From a virus: a DNA stretch of 64,000 nt. Positions 31,184-38,230 of the stretch are shown one piece after another (the first letter of the stretch is position 1; the number at the start of each line of letters is the position of its first letter). The notes below the pieces were generated by a model. The model saw only the letters and a program-made list of their open reading frames with translations, had not been told where the DNA came from and did not search any database. The position numbers and the translations under genes are program-made. The stretch is from IMG/VR virus record IMGVR_UViG_3300050821_002494, positions 1 to 64,000 of that record; one strand, written 5' to 3'.

Positions 31184-32902
31184 TTAGGCATCTAAGCCTT
31201 TGAATGGCAACAGCTTTTGGTCACTTGAGCACTCAGCGACATCCGTAACAACCCAGCACCTAACTAGCTTCACCTTGGATGCACGAACTGGCTGCTGCTC
31301 GAAGCCCATGTTACGCATGATGGTGGCCACACGGTTGGCCACCCTCTTGTCGTGCCGCTCAATTGGCAGCTTGAGGCACTCCTCCAAGATACGAGATGTA
31401 GTAATCACCGTCCCCCAGTGCTTATGCAATTCAAGCTCGCTGGGGTCACCAAACACCTTCGGGGCGTCGCACGTCGGCGCCCCAGTCCACAGCTCGCTGG
31501 CCTCGATCCATGACTGGATGCGGTCGTCCCATGGGTCTGCTGTCAGGTGCTCCATCACGCGCCGGTTGGCTTCCTCCTCAGGCACGACATCCCATCTCTC
31601 GCCCCTCTGGAACAGCACCATCGCCTCAGCGAATAGCTGGTCTCTGTTCTCCCTCAGCCACTCGGTGTCGCACTTGCCTTGCGTGACGATGGACCAGAAC
31701 CTGCGGCCGCCGCTCTCGTCGCCGTGCCACTTGCTGTCGTTGGTCGAGCCACACATCACTGCGGTGCGTTTGAACGTGGCGACCGTGCGGCCGTAGGGTG
31801 GCCTGTAGACATCCTCAGCTGTGCTCAGCAGCGCCTTGACGCGCGTCTTGGCTGTCCCCTTGATGGCGTCTAGCTCAGCGATCTCGGCCACCATGAGGCC
31901 TCTCAGCGACATCAGGAAGTCCTGCATCTTGTCGGCGCTCGTGTTGATGGTGGCGTACCACTTGCCACCTAGGATGCTCAGCGAGGTGGACTTGTAGTTG
32001 CCCTGAGGGCCCAGCAGAACAGGCATCGTATCGCACTTGCAGCCGGGGCTCATGATGCGCGCAACCATGCTCACAATCCAATTGCGGCCCACGGCGCGGT
32101 GGTATCCTGCGTCGTCATCCTCTACGCCATAGACCGTCATCAGCCACGTCGCTAGGCGCAGCTTGCCGTCCCACTCAAGGCCCCTCAGCCACTCCTGTGG
32201 CTCGTTGCGTTCGTCCTGATTAGCGAAGTTGTGTATCGCTGCCTCTGTCTCTGTGCGTGAGAGCCCGGTGGATAGCCTTATGTCCGACATGAGCAGCCAC
32301 TCGTATACGTTGAGTAGGAACGTGTCGTCGACCGGCCTGACAGCTATCACTCTGTCATCCTCACGGCCACCCCAATCAGTGAGATAGTTATTATGAAATG
32401 TGTCCTTCCAGATGCGTCCCTTGCGCCGCGCCTCCAGTATACCGAGCGACTTGAGATGCGTAGCATTCGACGCGAGCTTTGCCGCTAGCTCCTGCTTGCC
32501 TCCTGCGGCCCTCTCGTGCTCAGCGACCTCACTGTGTGGCACACTGGGGTCGTCATCCATCTTGTTGCGTAGCTTGATGCGTGCGCTGATGGCGGTCTGC
32601 TCAGCTAGCTGAGTGCGTATCTGCTTGGCCTTCTTGCGGTACAACATTAGGTTGAAGCGCCGCGCAGTAGGCTCTCCGTCTCCACGCAGCCTGATGGCGT
32701 CGCGGACGTGCATCTCCAGCTTGCTCAGTGCGTAGTCGTCGTTGAACGCGAGCCTGATGAGCAGCTTGTCTTGCTCGTCGCTCAGCGTCATGAGTGGGTC
32801 GCCTATCGAGCGCTGTATCGCACTCACTAGGTGAGACTTGAGGGCCTCGTAGTCATCCTCGAATATGTCTTCTGGGCGCTCGATCTGGTCTAGCTCAGCC
32901 AT
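31184..32902 (-). CDS. VapE/VirE-family P-loop replication protein
   Basis: 572 aa. Walker A: TMPVLLGPQGNYKSTSLSIL. Walker B: GLMVAEIAELDAIKGTAKTR. Arg-finger-type segment: KRTAVMCGSTNDSKWHGDES, GGRRFWSIVT. This order is that of VapE (virulence-associated E) proteins, the helicase part of phage and satellite primase-helicases. The N-terminal 150 residues are helical and carry no primase zinc motif; a separate primase lies at 51 kb. The ATG follows the upstream TAG directly, with GAGGAG. Iterons adjoin its 3' end. Confidence 0.7.
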   Translation of the reverse strand: MAELDQIERPEDIFEDDYEALKSHLVSAIQRSIGDPLMTLSDEQDKLLIRLAFNDDYALSKLEMHVRDAIRLRGDGEPTARRFNLMLYRKKAKQIRTQLAEQTAISARIKLRNKMDDDPSVPHSEVAEHERAAGGKQELAAKLASNATHLKSLGILEARRKGRIWKDTFHNNYLTDWGGREDDRVIAVRPVDDTFLLNVYEWLLMSDIRLSTGLSRTETEAAIHNFANQDERNEPQEWLRGLEWDGKLRLATWLMTVYGVEDDDAGYHRAVGRNWIVSMVARIMSPGCKCDTMPVLLGPQGNYKSTSLSILGGKWYATINTSADKMQDFLMSLRGLMVAEIAELDAIKGTAKTRVKALLSTAEDVYRPPYGRTVATFKRTAVMCGSTNDSKWHGDESGGRRFWSIVTQGKCDTEWLRENRDQLFAEAMVLFQRGERWDVVPEEEANRRVMEHLTADPWDDRIQSWIEASELWTGAPTCDAPKVFGDPSELELHKHWGTVITTSRILEECLKLPIERHDKRVANRVATIMRNMGFEQQPVRASKVKLVRCWVVTDVAECSSDQKLLPFKGLDA

Positions 32903-33184
32903 CTATCGGCTCCTCTTGAGATCACTGCATGGCCAATAGGGCGTGCAGACGCGCGCCATCCGCTTGGCTAGGTGCATCACGTAAGCTATCTGGTGGCGTC
33001 GCATGCCATCCCAGCATCGATCAGGCGTCGTGCCGTAGATCGGGCTGCCGCCGATGCAGCGCGTGTTGACGATGGCGTAGGCGATGCGCTCGCTGGCCTT
33101 GTAGCGCATGCTATCGGTCTCGAAGTCTTCGTCGAAGTCGTGTGCCATCAGACCATGGTAGCGTCGCTGCCGAGCGGCGGTCAA
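32903..33184 (-). CDS. Small protein resembling the major capsid C-terminus
   Basis: 93 aa from TTG at 33184, or 81 aa from ATG at 33148, which sits at the expected start point of the overlapping promoter. DFETDSMRYK is identical over 10 residues to the capsid protein near its C-terminus, followed by SER....NTR..GGSPIYGT like the capsid end. DNA identity over that stretch (33098-33127 against 10276-10305) is 26 of 30. The last 40 residues (RRHQIAYVMHLAKRMARVC) are different. Function unknown; a decoy or assembly modulator is conceivable. Confidence 0.55.
   Translation of the reverse strand: MTAARQRRYHGLMAHDFDEDFETDSMRYKASERIAYAIVNTRCIGGSPIYGTTPDRCWDGMRRHQIAYVMHLAKRMARVCTPYWPCSDLKRSR
33155..33184 (-). 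promoter_or_regulatory. Sigma-70-like promoter with TACCAT -10
   Basis: Minus strand TTGACC, 18-nt spacer, TACCAT. The 17 nt AGCGACGCTACCATGGT are shared exactly with the promoter at 48878-48894. Start of transcription would fall at about the ATG at 33148. Confidence 0.55.
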
Positions 33185-33610
33185 CTAGCGCTTGATCCGT
33201 CGAGGCTTGCGCACAAGGGATGGTATATAGAGATACATCGGGTCACCCTTGAATGCGTGCTTTGGTCTGCCTGCGGGATCGTAGTAGAGGGCGCCGTCAC
33301 GATAGAGCGCCATGTGGGCGGTGCCCACCGCGTGCGTGCCATAGGCTAGGTAGGTGCTCCCGCGATGTCGAGTGAAGCGCTCGCGTGTGAGCTTGTATCC
33401 CCGGCGCCTGAAGAAGGCCGCCATCGCAGCCTCCCAGCCACATCGGCCCTTATCGATGAAGTGAGGCACACGCGAGGGGTGTATGTTGAAGAAGCACGCC
33501 ACCGCGTCGCTGGCGCAGTGGCCAGCCCTAATCCTTCTGGGCTTGATCACGTTGCATCCACGCGAGTAGGGCGCCCTCGTCGCCTTGCTGCGAGGTAGGG
33601 CCACGCGCAT
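33185..33610 (-). CDS. Papain-like/C39-like candidate cysteine protein
   Basis: 141 aa. GHCASDAVACFFNIHPSRVP, HFIDKGRCGWEAAMAAFFRR, TYLAYGTHAVGTAHMALYRD and LYYDPAG follow the layout C...A..l....vPhF...W...l..G.....H..ly.dG..yDP seen in papain-fold phage proteins. Possible Cys/His/Asp triad. The start may be the GTG at 33550, since the first 20 residues overlap the zinc-ribbon gene. Role unknown. Confidence 0.45.
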   Translation of the reverse strand: MRVALPRSKATRAPYSRGCNVIKPRRIRAGHCASDAVACFFNIHPSRVPHFIDKGRCGWEAAMAAFFRRRGYKLTRERFTRHRGSTYLAYGTHAVGTAHMALYRDGALYYDPAGRPKHAFKGDPMYLYIPSLVRKPRRIKR

Positions 33611-33704
33611 TGCAGCCGAGGCAGATCACCTGACTGCGTATCCCGGTGTGCAGCACCTCATAGTAGCGGCCACCGCAGTGTGGGCAGCCCACTGGCGCGA
33701 TCAC
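33528..33704 (-). CDS. Lar-like zinc ribbon, short
   Basis: 58 aa from GTG. GCPHCGGRYYEVLHT, VICLGCNARGPTSQQ and GALLAWMQRD give CPxCGG....ICxxCxARGP....A...W, the Lar/restriction-alleviation zinc-ribbon pattern. The GTG overlaps the stop of the longer Lar-like gene. It could modify restriction behaviour of the host (known for Lar) or simply bind DNA. Confidence 0.55.
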   Translation of the reverse strand: MIAPVGCPHCGGRYYEVLHTGIRSQVICLGCNARGPTSQQGDEGALLAWMQRDQAQKD

Positions 33705-34279
33705 GGCTTCTTACCTTCGTGTAAAGGGGAGAGGGCGGCCTCAGCTAATTCCAACGCCAGCATTTGCGATGGGTCCGAGAAGTGAGGTTTCGCGAGCGCT
33801 ATTAGGTTCCGCAGCGCTTCCCTCACTCCCTCACCGTCCTCTGCTGGCGCGGATGGGCGTGCTGGGGCATCGTTAGGATCACAGTCGCACTCGCCACGAC
33901 ACGCGGGGTAACGGCAACGCGCGGATGGGCGTGTGAGAGCGCGGATGTCTCTCGTGATTGCAGCGGCAGCGGCTCGATATCCTTTGTCCCAAGGCTCAAC
34001 CGACTGCGGATTGACCACCGCATATTTCATCGACGCGCTTGCCGCCGCCTCTATCGCCTCGCCCCAGGATGGGCGTGCTTCGTCGCTGCGCTGGGCGCGG
34101 AGGTTCCAAGCGGCGATGGATGCAGCTTGCGTTGGAGCGAGAACTTGGCCCTGACAATCATCGCAAGCGACATACCATTCGGTGGCTGTGTCTGCGCCCT
34201 CCACGATGTTTGCACCACCGCAAAACGGGCACGGCTCCAGCCGCTCGACGATATCCGGCAGCTTCTTGTGCGAGGTCAT
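33701..34279 (-). CDS. Lar-like zinc-ribbon protein with long C-terminus
   Basis: 192 aa. Residues 15-63 are LEPCPFCGGANIVEG, WYVACDDCQGQVLAPTQAAS and AAWNLRA, a Lar-type ribbon. A second, Cys-rich patch (ARCRYPACRGECDCDPNDAP) sits in the middle, then a helical end (EALRNLIALAKPHF). Phage proteins of this build are common in early operons. An anti-restriction role is inferred from family only. Confidence 0.6.
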   Translation of the reverse strand: MTSHKKLPDIVERLEPCPFCGGANIVEGADTATEWYVACDDCQGQVLAPTQAASIAAWNLRAQRSDEARPSWGEAIEAAASASMKYAVVNPQSVEPWDKGYRAAAAAITRDIRALTRPSARCRYPACRGECDCDPNDAPARPSAPAEDGEGVREALRNLIALAKPHFSDPSQMLALELAEAALSPLHEGKKP

Positions 34280-34476
34280 GGGATGTCCTTGTAGCGAGCG
34301 TTCTCCAGCGCAGCGATGCGCCGCTCTAGGCGACCAAGCTCCAGATCATGCCGCAGCCCAGTGCCCCTGACGTCTTGAATAAGTGGCGCCCAGATGGTGT
34401 TGAGCTGATCGCTGGCACGACAGTAGCCTGTGTGGTGATCGAGCCCCAGCCAGCGCCTAATAGCTTCCTTGATCAT
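34276..34476 (-). CDS. Small protein of unknown function
   Basis: 66 aa from the ATG after GGAGGGATACCG. IRRWLGLDHHTGYCRASDQL then HDLELGRLERRIAALENARY. The second half is a likely coiled coil. ATGA overlap with the Lar-like gene. Confidence 0.55.
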   Translation of the reverse strand: MIKEAIRRWLGLDHHTGYCRASDQLNTIWAPLIQDVRGTGLRHDLELGRLERRIAALENARYKDIP

Positions 34477-34630
34477 CGGTATCCCTCCAATGAGCGACAA
34501 CCCAAGCGAACGGCTCACGCCACTCTGCTGCGTAAGCCATCTGCTCCAGCTTCTTGTTGGCGTACTTTGAGCGCGCGACGCTGCGACCCCACTTGATCTC
34601 TTCGAGGCTCTTGCGGGTGGTGTCTCTCAC
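34457..34630 (-). CDS. Small basic helical protein
   Basis: 57 aa from GTG overlapping the previous TGA. TTRKSLEEIKWGRSVARSKY and NKKLEQMAYAAEWREPFA. It overlaps the next gene by 20 nt. Likely DNA- or RNA-binding from charge, not proven. Confidence 0.5.
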   Translation of the reverse strand: MRDTTRKSLEEIKWGRSVARSKYANKKLEQMAYAAEWREPFAWVVAHWRDTDDQGSY

Positions 34631-34815
34631 TCGCCGCTCTCTATGCGCTCGATCATGCGCAGCTCGGCGTCACGCCGGTAGCAGGCGACGATGCGCTCCA
34701 GCTGATGCAGCTCCTCGATCAGCCGCGTCACCACTTCACGATGCAGCGCGGCTTGCTGTTCAAGCGCCCACTTTGGGTCTATCTCGGGCTCCTGCTTAGG
34801 AATTCGCTTTGCCAT
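34627..34815 (-). CDS. Small coiled-coil-like protein
   Basis: 62 aa from the ATG with GAGGAGAAC upstream. WALEQQAALHREVVTRLIEE then RIVACYRRDAELRMIERIES. Helical. Overlaps both neighbours. Confidence 0.5.
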   Translation of the reverse strand: MAKRIPKQEPEIDPKWALEQQAALHREVVTRLIEELHQLERIVACYRRDAELRMIERIESGE

Positions 34816-35002
34816 CGTTGTTCTCCTCATCAATCATCTCTATGTAGATGCGGTACGGGCGATCAGGGTGAGGCCACAGCGCATCCTCCAGCTTGTCTCG
34901 GCGGTACATCACAGGGGTGCCTCGCACATCGTCTTGTGCTCGCTGATAGAACATCACGCGGCCGGGCTCGACGTCCATCAGCTCATGCATGCGTCTACTC
35001 AT
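34796..35002 (-). CDS. Small protein of unknown function
   Basis: 68 aa: MHELMDVEPGRVMFYQRAQD then PHPDRPYRIYIEMIDEENND. Beta-rich, acidic end. The start overlaps the stop of the 100-aa gene (ATGAGTAG). Confidence 0.5.
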   Translation of the reverse strand: MSRRMHELMDVEPGRVMFYQRAQDDVRGTPVMYRRDKLEDALWPHPDRPYRIYIEMIDEENNDGKANS

Positions 35003-35297
35003 CTTTCCACCCCATGCGCTGCCTTGCGCCCTTGATGGCGCGGCTGCGTGCGTGCTTGTGCTCCTCACAGAGGCGCTTGTAGAGGCCGACTGTCTCTTGG
35101 CTGCCCGATGTCACAACGAGCGCGAGCAGTGCCGCATCGTAGGAGTTGAGTGCGTCCTCAAGCTCGGTCGTGTAGGCGTCGACCGAGAGCGGATTGTAGT
35201 CTGAGCGTGTGTTCATGCTGTCCTCGTCTATTCTGATCTTGATTTTGTCCCGCTCACACATCTCTCTGATGTTGCGCAGACACTCCTCTAGTGTCAC
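34995..35297 (-). CDS. Small protein of unknown function
   Basis: 100 aa from GTG. EECLRNIREMCERDKIKIRI, EDALNSYDAALLALVVTSG and KRLCEEHKHARSRAIKG. Mostly helical. Unknown; part of the overlapping small-gene operon. Confidence 0.5.
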   Translation of the reverse strand: MTLEECLRNIREMCERDKIKIRIDEDSMNTRSDYNPLSVDAYTTELEDALNSYDAALLALVVTSGSQETVGLYKRLCEEHKHARSRAIKGARQRMGWKDE

Positions 35298-35431
35298 AGC
35301 ATCACCACGAATATTAGTACGAACAGTGAGGCCGCCCCAACGATCACGCCGATGCTAGAGCCGACGATCATGCCGCGTAGCCACGGCGGCATATCTATGC
35401 CGCAGTCTCTGTCGTTGTCTCTATCAGTCAT
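35294..35431 (-). CDS. Small single-pass membrane protein
   Basis: 45 aa. After MTDRDNDRDCGIDMPPWLR comes one long hydrophobic helix (MIVGSSIGVIVGAASLFVLI...). ATGA overlap with the previous gene. Negative N-terminus outside or inside cannot be decided. Confidence 0.55.
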   Translation of the reverse strand: MTDRDNDRDCGIDMPPWLRGMIVGSSIGVIVGAASLFVLIFVVML

Positions 35432-35628
35432 GGCTTGCGCTCCGTTATAACTACGTCGGACGGCGTGAGGGTTACGTCCAGTGTGAATTCACCCTGCGCC
35501 AGCATCTCTCGTGGGTACTTGAGTGTGCCACCGTGTGCTCGCACGAGCGCGAGCACCACAGAGTTGATTGCTGACTGTGCGTCGAGCGGCTTCGGCTGAG
35601 GTGCCGACTTAGCCTTTGCACGAGCCAT
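35428..35628 (-). CDS. Small protein, helix-then-strand family
   Basis: 66 aa: AINSVVLALVRAHGGTLKYP, EMLAQGEFTLDVTL, PSDVVITERKP. Same helix-GG-strand layout as 36042, 37841, 38231 and 38497. Basic start (ARAKAKSAPQPKP). Confidence 0.5.
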   Translation of the reverse strand: MARAKAKSAPQPKPLDAQSAINSVVLALVRAHGGTLKYPREMLAQGEFTLDVTLTPSDVVITERKP

Positions 35629-36070
35629 ATTCGGCCTCCTCGCGCGCGGCCGCATCTTCTACGTCCTGCGCTTCCCGCTTGGCTCTGATCTCTGCTCGAT
35701 CCAGCCGCTCGATCTCCGCGATGCAGAGTGCCGCCGACTTCACGAGGTCACGTCGCGCCGTCGTGGGCTTGTATTGAGCGAAGTCCCACGAGCTAGGCCA
35801 CATCTCATAGACGCGAGAGGTGCGGCCGCTGTGATCCTGATTGAGCGCGAAGCCACGGGAGTAGTCGTTGTAGTTGGCGCCGAAGGCGTAGGTTGCGGCG
35901 GCCGCAGCAAGCTCGCGGTCGTCATTCACGTCATCATCGAATGAGGGCGTGAACTTCTCTTCGGTTGCCTGTCGCGTGCGCTCGTTGATGATCTCCTGCA
36001 CTACATTGGAGATGATCGTGGTGGTGTAGGGGACGGGCTTCTTAGCAGTCACGGCACTCTCCTTCGTCAT
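35609..36070 (-). CDS. Conserved phage protein (AELERLDR-type)
   Basis: 153 aa from the ATG with GAGGAGG upstream. EIINERTRQATEEKFTPSFD, DRELAAAAATYAFGA, WPSSWDFAQYKP and RRDLVKSAALCIAEIERLDR match a widespread phage family (ER..Q...E..tp.hDd....eLa.Aaa.YA...wp...dLvkA.Al..AEierLdR). No enzymatic role is known to me. Confidence 0.6.
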   Translation of the reverse strand: MTKESAVTAKKPVPYTTTIISNVVQEIINERTRQATEEKFTPSFDDDVNDDRELAAAAATYAFGANYNDYSRGFALNQDHSGRTSRVYEMWPSSWDFAQYKPTTARRDLVKSAALCIAEIERLDRAEIRAKREAQDVEDAAAREEAEYGSCKG

Positions 36071-36275
36071 CGCAATCCTCCTCAGGCAGCAGCGAGACAG
36101 TGACTTCGTGTTCACCACAGTCGCCGCTGAAGTAGACGCCGAGGACGTAGCCACGAGTGACTTCCACAAGCTCGTCTTCGGTTACGGTGACGTGCGGCAG
36201 CTCGCCGTCTGTGCGGCTCCGCTGAAGCAGTACGGCCACCAATGCGGACAGCAGATCGTAGTCGTCGCGTTCCAT
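36042..36275 (-). CDS. Small acidic protein, helix-then-strand family
   Basis: 77 aa: YDLLSALVAVLLQRSRTDGE, LPHVTVTEDELVEVTRGYVL, EHEVTVSLLPEEDCDDEGEC. AGGAGG before ATG. Shares helix, VT.te.El strand-helix and HxVTVSLL with paralogs. Cys-rich end. Confidence 0.5.
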   Translation of the reverse strand: MERDDYDLLSALVAVLLQRSRTDGELPHVTVTEDELVEVTRGYVLGVYFSGDCGEHEVTVSLLPEEDCDDEGECRDC

Positions 36276-36276
36276 C

Positions 36277-36450
36277 TTAGCCTCCTGTAGTCAGTGTGTG
36301 AACGAATGCGAAGTAGTTGTCGAAGAACTTGAAGAACCAGACGAGCGCCCACCACAGCCACGGCAGGATCATCAGGCAGACAGCGGCGCCACCGAAGCCT
36401 ACAGCGAGTACCTTAGCAATCCACAGCAGAGCGTCGCCTAGGGCTCTCAT
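36277..36450 (-). CDS. Small membrane protein with two helices
   Basis: 57 aa: LLWIAKVLAVGFGGAAVCLM and ILPWLWWALVWFFKFFDNYF. Two adjacent hydrophobic helices, Trp-rich. Its stop is just before the next RBS. Membrane function unknown (early, so perhaps superinfection or signalling). Confidence 0.55.
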   Translation of the reverse strand: MRALGDALLWIAKVLAVGFGGAAVCLMILPWLWWALVWFFKFFDNYFAFVHTLTTGG

Positions 36451-36629
36451 TAGAAGCCTCCGCCGGCTTTCTTCAGCGTCGCATAGAGCTTAGAGAACTG
36501 CTCTGGTGATATGCCACTGATGTTTTTAGCCTCAAGGCCACTCTTCTCGCCGAGCACGCGAGTTATCAGCTGGAACTCCTGCAGCGTTAAGCCGGTGATG
36601 ATGTAATGCGACGTTGTAACTTTTGCCAT
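36450..36629 (-). CDS. Small protein of unknown function
   Basis: 59 aa: SHYIITGLTLQEFQLITRVL, LEAKNISGISPEQFSKLYAT. ATG and stop overlap neighbours (TAATG). Folded small domain. Unknown. Confidence 0.5.
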   Translation of the reverse strand: MAKVTTSHYIITGLTLQEFQLITRVLGEKSGLEAKNISGISPEQFSKLYATLKKAGGGF

Positions 36630-36638
36630 CGTAGCCTC

Positions 36639-36932
36639 CTATTTACCGAGCTTTACCCAGCCCTGCTGCTCGATCCAGCCGAGGGCGGCACGACACATGG
36701 TGACGTAGGGGGCTCGCGCCTCGTCGCTGAGTGCAGCGAAGTGTACGGCGTCCTTGTCACCCTCCCAGCGCGCCTTGTAGATCGCGTTGGACATCTCGTT
36801 GATGACCCACTGCGGCCACGCTACGTTGGTGGCTGGTGCGTATGTGACGTCGGGGCTCGGGGCGTCGATGAGCTTCGTGGGCTCTGTGCCACGGGTGCCG
36901 TTGGTCACCATGCGTTGCTTTGCTTGTCCCAT
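36639..36932 (-). CDS. Small protein of unknown function
   Basis: 97 aa: WPQWVINEMSNAIYKARWEG, DEARAPYVTMCRAALGWIEQ. Helical C-terminal half, disordered start (MGQAKQRMVTNGTRG). MGQAKQR starts occur on several small phage proteins. Confidence 0.5.
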   Translation of the reverse strand: MGQAKQRMVTNGTRGTEPTKLIDAPSPDVTYAPATNVAWPQWVINEMSNAIYKARWEGDKDAVHFAALSDEARAPYVTMCRAALGWIEQQGWVKLGK

Positions 36933-36934
36933 GT

Positions 36935-37135
36935 CTACTCCACGTCTGTCCTGAGTGGTGTCACTAGCGTGCCGAGGCGTTCCAGCTGATCGACGTCGAT
37001 GCCAAGCTCATGCAGCAGCGCCGACGCCGTAGCGAGGTCTCGTGCCGCGATGAACTCCTCACCGAGGGCGCCTTGGCGCCTGAAGCGATAGAGGTTGGTG
37101 CGCCGCACCTTGCCGTTGAAGGTGATGTCGGTCAT
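36935..37135 (-). CDS. Small protein of unknown function
   Basis: 66 aa from the ATG with GGAAAGGCAA upstream. TDITFNGKVRRTNLYRFRRQ, FIAARDLATASALLHELGID. It may be a small ferredoxin-like fold. Overlap with the next gene upstream. Confidence 0.5.
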   Translation of the reverse strand: MTDITFNGKVRRTNLYRFRRQGALGEEFIAARDLATASALLHELGIDVDQLERLGTLVTPLRTDVE

Positions 37136-37497
37136 TTGCCTTTCCTCTTCTCTTCGTCGATCTGACACAACGCGAGGATGCGCCACGCCGCGTGAGCGAG
37201 ATGCGTCTCGCCGTCTTCCGGGTCGATCTCGTTGCGAGTGGCCATGTGACGCACGACGCAGTTGGCGTGGTCGTTGCTCTTGCCTCGCGTCCACTGCAGC
37301 GGCGTGCCTACGCCGTTGTGTTTCGCGTTGCCCTTGTAGCTCACGCGCGCCACCGCCGCGATAGCGTCGGGGAAGTAGTCGAGGACGCCCTCGCACATCG
37401 GTGTCTCTTTGCGCCGCTGGCTTTCGCTGACTGCAGAGGGCTCGCCCTTGATCTTGTAGATGATGATGTCGTCGTCGACTTTCATGGTCTTGCTCAC
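37132..37497 (-). CDS. dATP/dGTP diphosphohydrolase-like (DUF5664/MazZ-like) protein
   Basis: 121 aa from GTG (GAGGTACAT upstream), or 117 aa from the ATG at 37485. VLDYFPDAIAAVARVSYKGN, AKHNGVGTPLQWTRGKSNDH and HLAHAAWRILALCQIDEE match the DUF5664 pattern (P.Al..va....g..KHn.g..pl.W..G.s..h...lrH.......iD.e.g..HlaHaaW..laL). Related MazZ proteins hydrolyse dATP/dGTP. No PurZ gene is seen here, so base replacement is not implied. Confidence 0.55.
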   Translation of the reverse strand: MSKTMKVDDDIIIYKIKGEPSAVSESQRRKETPMCEGVLDYFPDAIAAVARVSYKGNAKHNGVGTPLQWTRGKSNDHANCVVRHMATRNEIDPEDGETHLAHAAWRILALCQIDEEKRKGK

Positions 37498-37844
37498 ATG
37501 TACCTCACCACAAGTCCGAGGGCGTTGGCGGTCGCTAATTCGGCTCGGGCGCCCTTGCTGTTTTCCCAGCCCGGCAGCAGAGCAATGCACTCCGCCTCCG
37601 CACAGATATAGGCGAGGTCTTGACCTAGCGCCACACGAAGATTGAAGCCGTGCTCCTTAGCGCTCTGGGCCTCGTCACCTGTCGCGTTGCCCTTCGAGAT
37701 GTCGGTGCCGTGGCGCTCGATGTCCTTCTCTGCGGGATTGAAGACCTCGTGGCCTTCGGCCCTCAGCTTGGCCGCCGCCGCGTGGAACGCCGGAAAGTTG
37801 AATTCCGGGATGCCACGCATGGGGCCAGCGAGATAGAACTTCAC
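37494..37844 (-). CDS. DUF4406 / nucleoside 2-deoxyribosyltransferase-like protein
   Basis: 116 aa from GTG. KFYLAGPMRGIPEFNFPAFH, RAEGHEVFNPAEKDIERHG and ECIALLPGWENSKGARAELA are textbook for this Rossmann-like family (aGPM.g....n...F......l...G..V.nP....D......i..LpgWe.S.Ga..E). It may cleave or transfer nucleoside bases. It lies next to the diphosphohydrolase. Confidence 0.7.
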   Translation of the reverse strand: MKFYLAGPMRGIPEFNFPAFHAAAAKLRAEGHEVFNPAEKDIERHGTDISKGNATGDEAQSAKEHGFNLRVALGQDLAYICAEAECIALLPGWENSKGARAELATANALGLVVRYM

Positions 37845-38221
37845 TTCTGCACCATAGACGTGCCGTCGATGGCCGGTATGGCTTCGCCGGGCTTCTTGAC
37901 GACGACGGAGAATTCTTGGCTGTCGCCGTATGGGTCACCCACCATCGCCATCGTGCAGTCGTTGATGGATTTCAGCTCGTCGTGGGTGAACGTCACCTCG
38001 CCACCGGCCTTGACGATCATCCATGCCAACAGATAGGCCGTGAGGTCGGGGTTGTTTTGGAAGATGTCGATCACCCGGCCCAGACGGCTGCCGTCTTCTG
38101 AGACGTAGTCGGCGGCCGCCGCGACCTTGTCGTTATCGAACATCGGCACCACTCCCTTCTCGGCCATCTCTTTGAGTATGCCTTGGACTACGTTTTCCTG
38201 TTCCTTGGTGAGCTTGGGCAT
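37841..38221 (-). CDS. Small protein, helix-then-strand family
   Basis: 126 aa: TAYLLAWMIVKAGGEVTFTH, DELKSINDCTMAMVGDPYGD. The middle matches the paralog layout of its neighbours. N-terminal helices precede it. Its ATG-GTG overlap couples it to the DUF4406 gene. Confidence 0.5.
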   Translation of the reverse strand: MPKLTKEQENVVQGILKEMAEKGVVPMFDNDKVAAAADYVSEDGSRLGRVIDIFQNNPDLTAYLLAWMIVKAGGEVTFTHDELKSINDCTMAMVGDPYGDSQEFSVVVKKPGEAIPAIDGTSMVQK

Positions 38222-38230
38222 GATGTACTC

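Noticed and set aside
37132-37497. Evidence for a 2-aminoadenine (Z) genome
   Set aside because: The diphosphohydrolase-like gene alone is not enough. No PurZ-like adenylosuccinate synthetase gene is present in the window.
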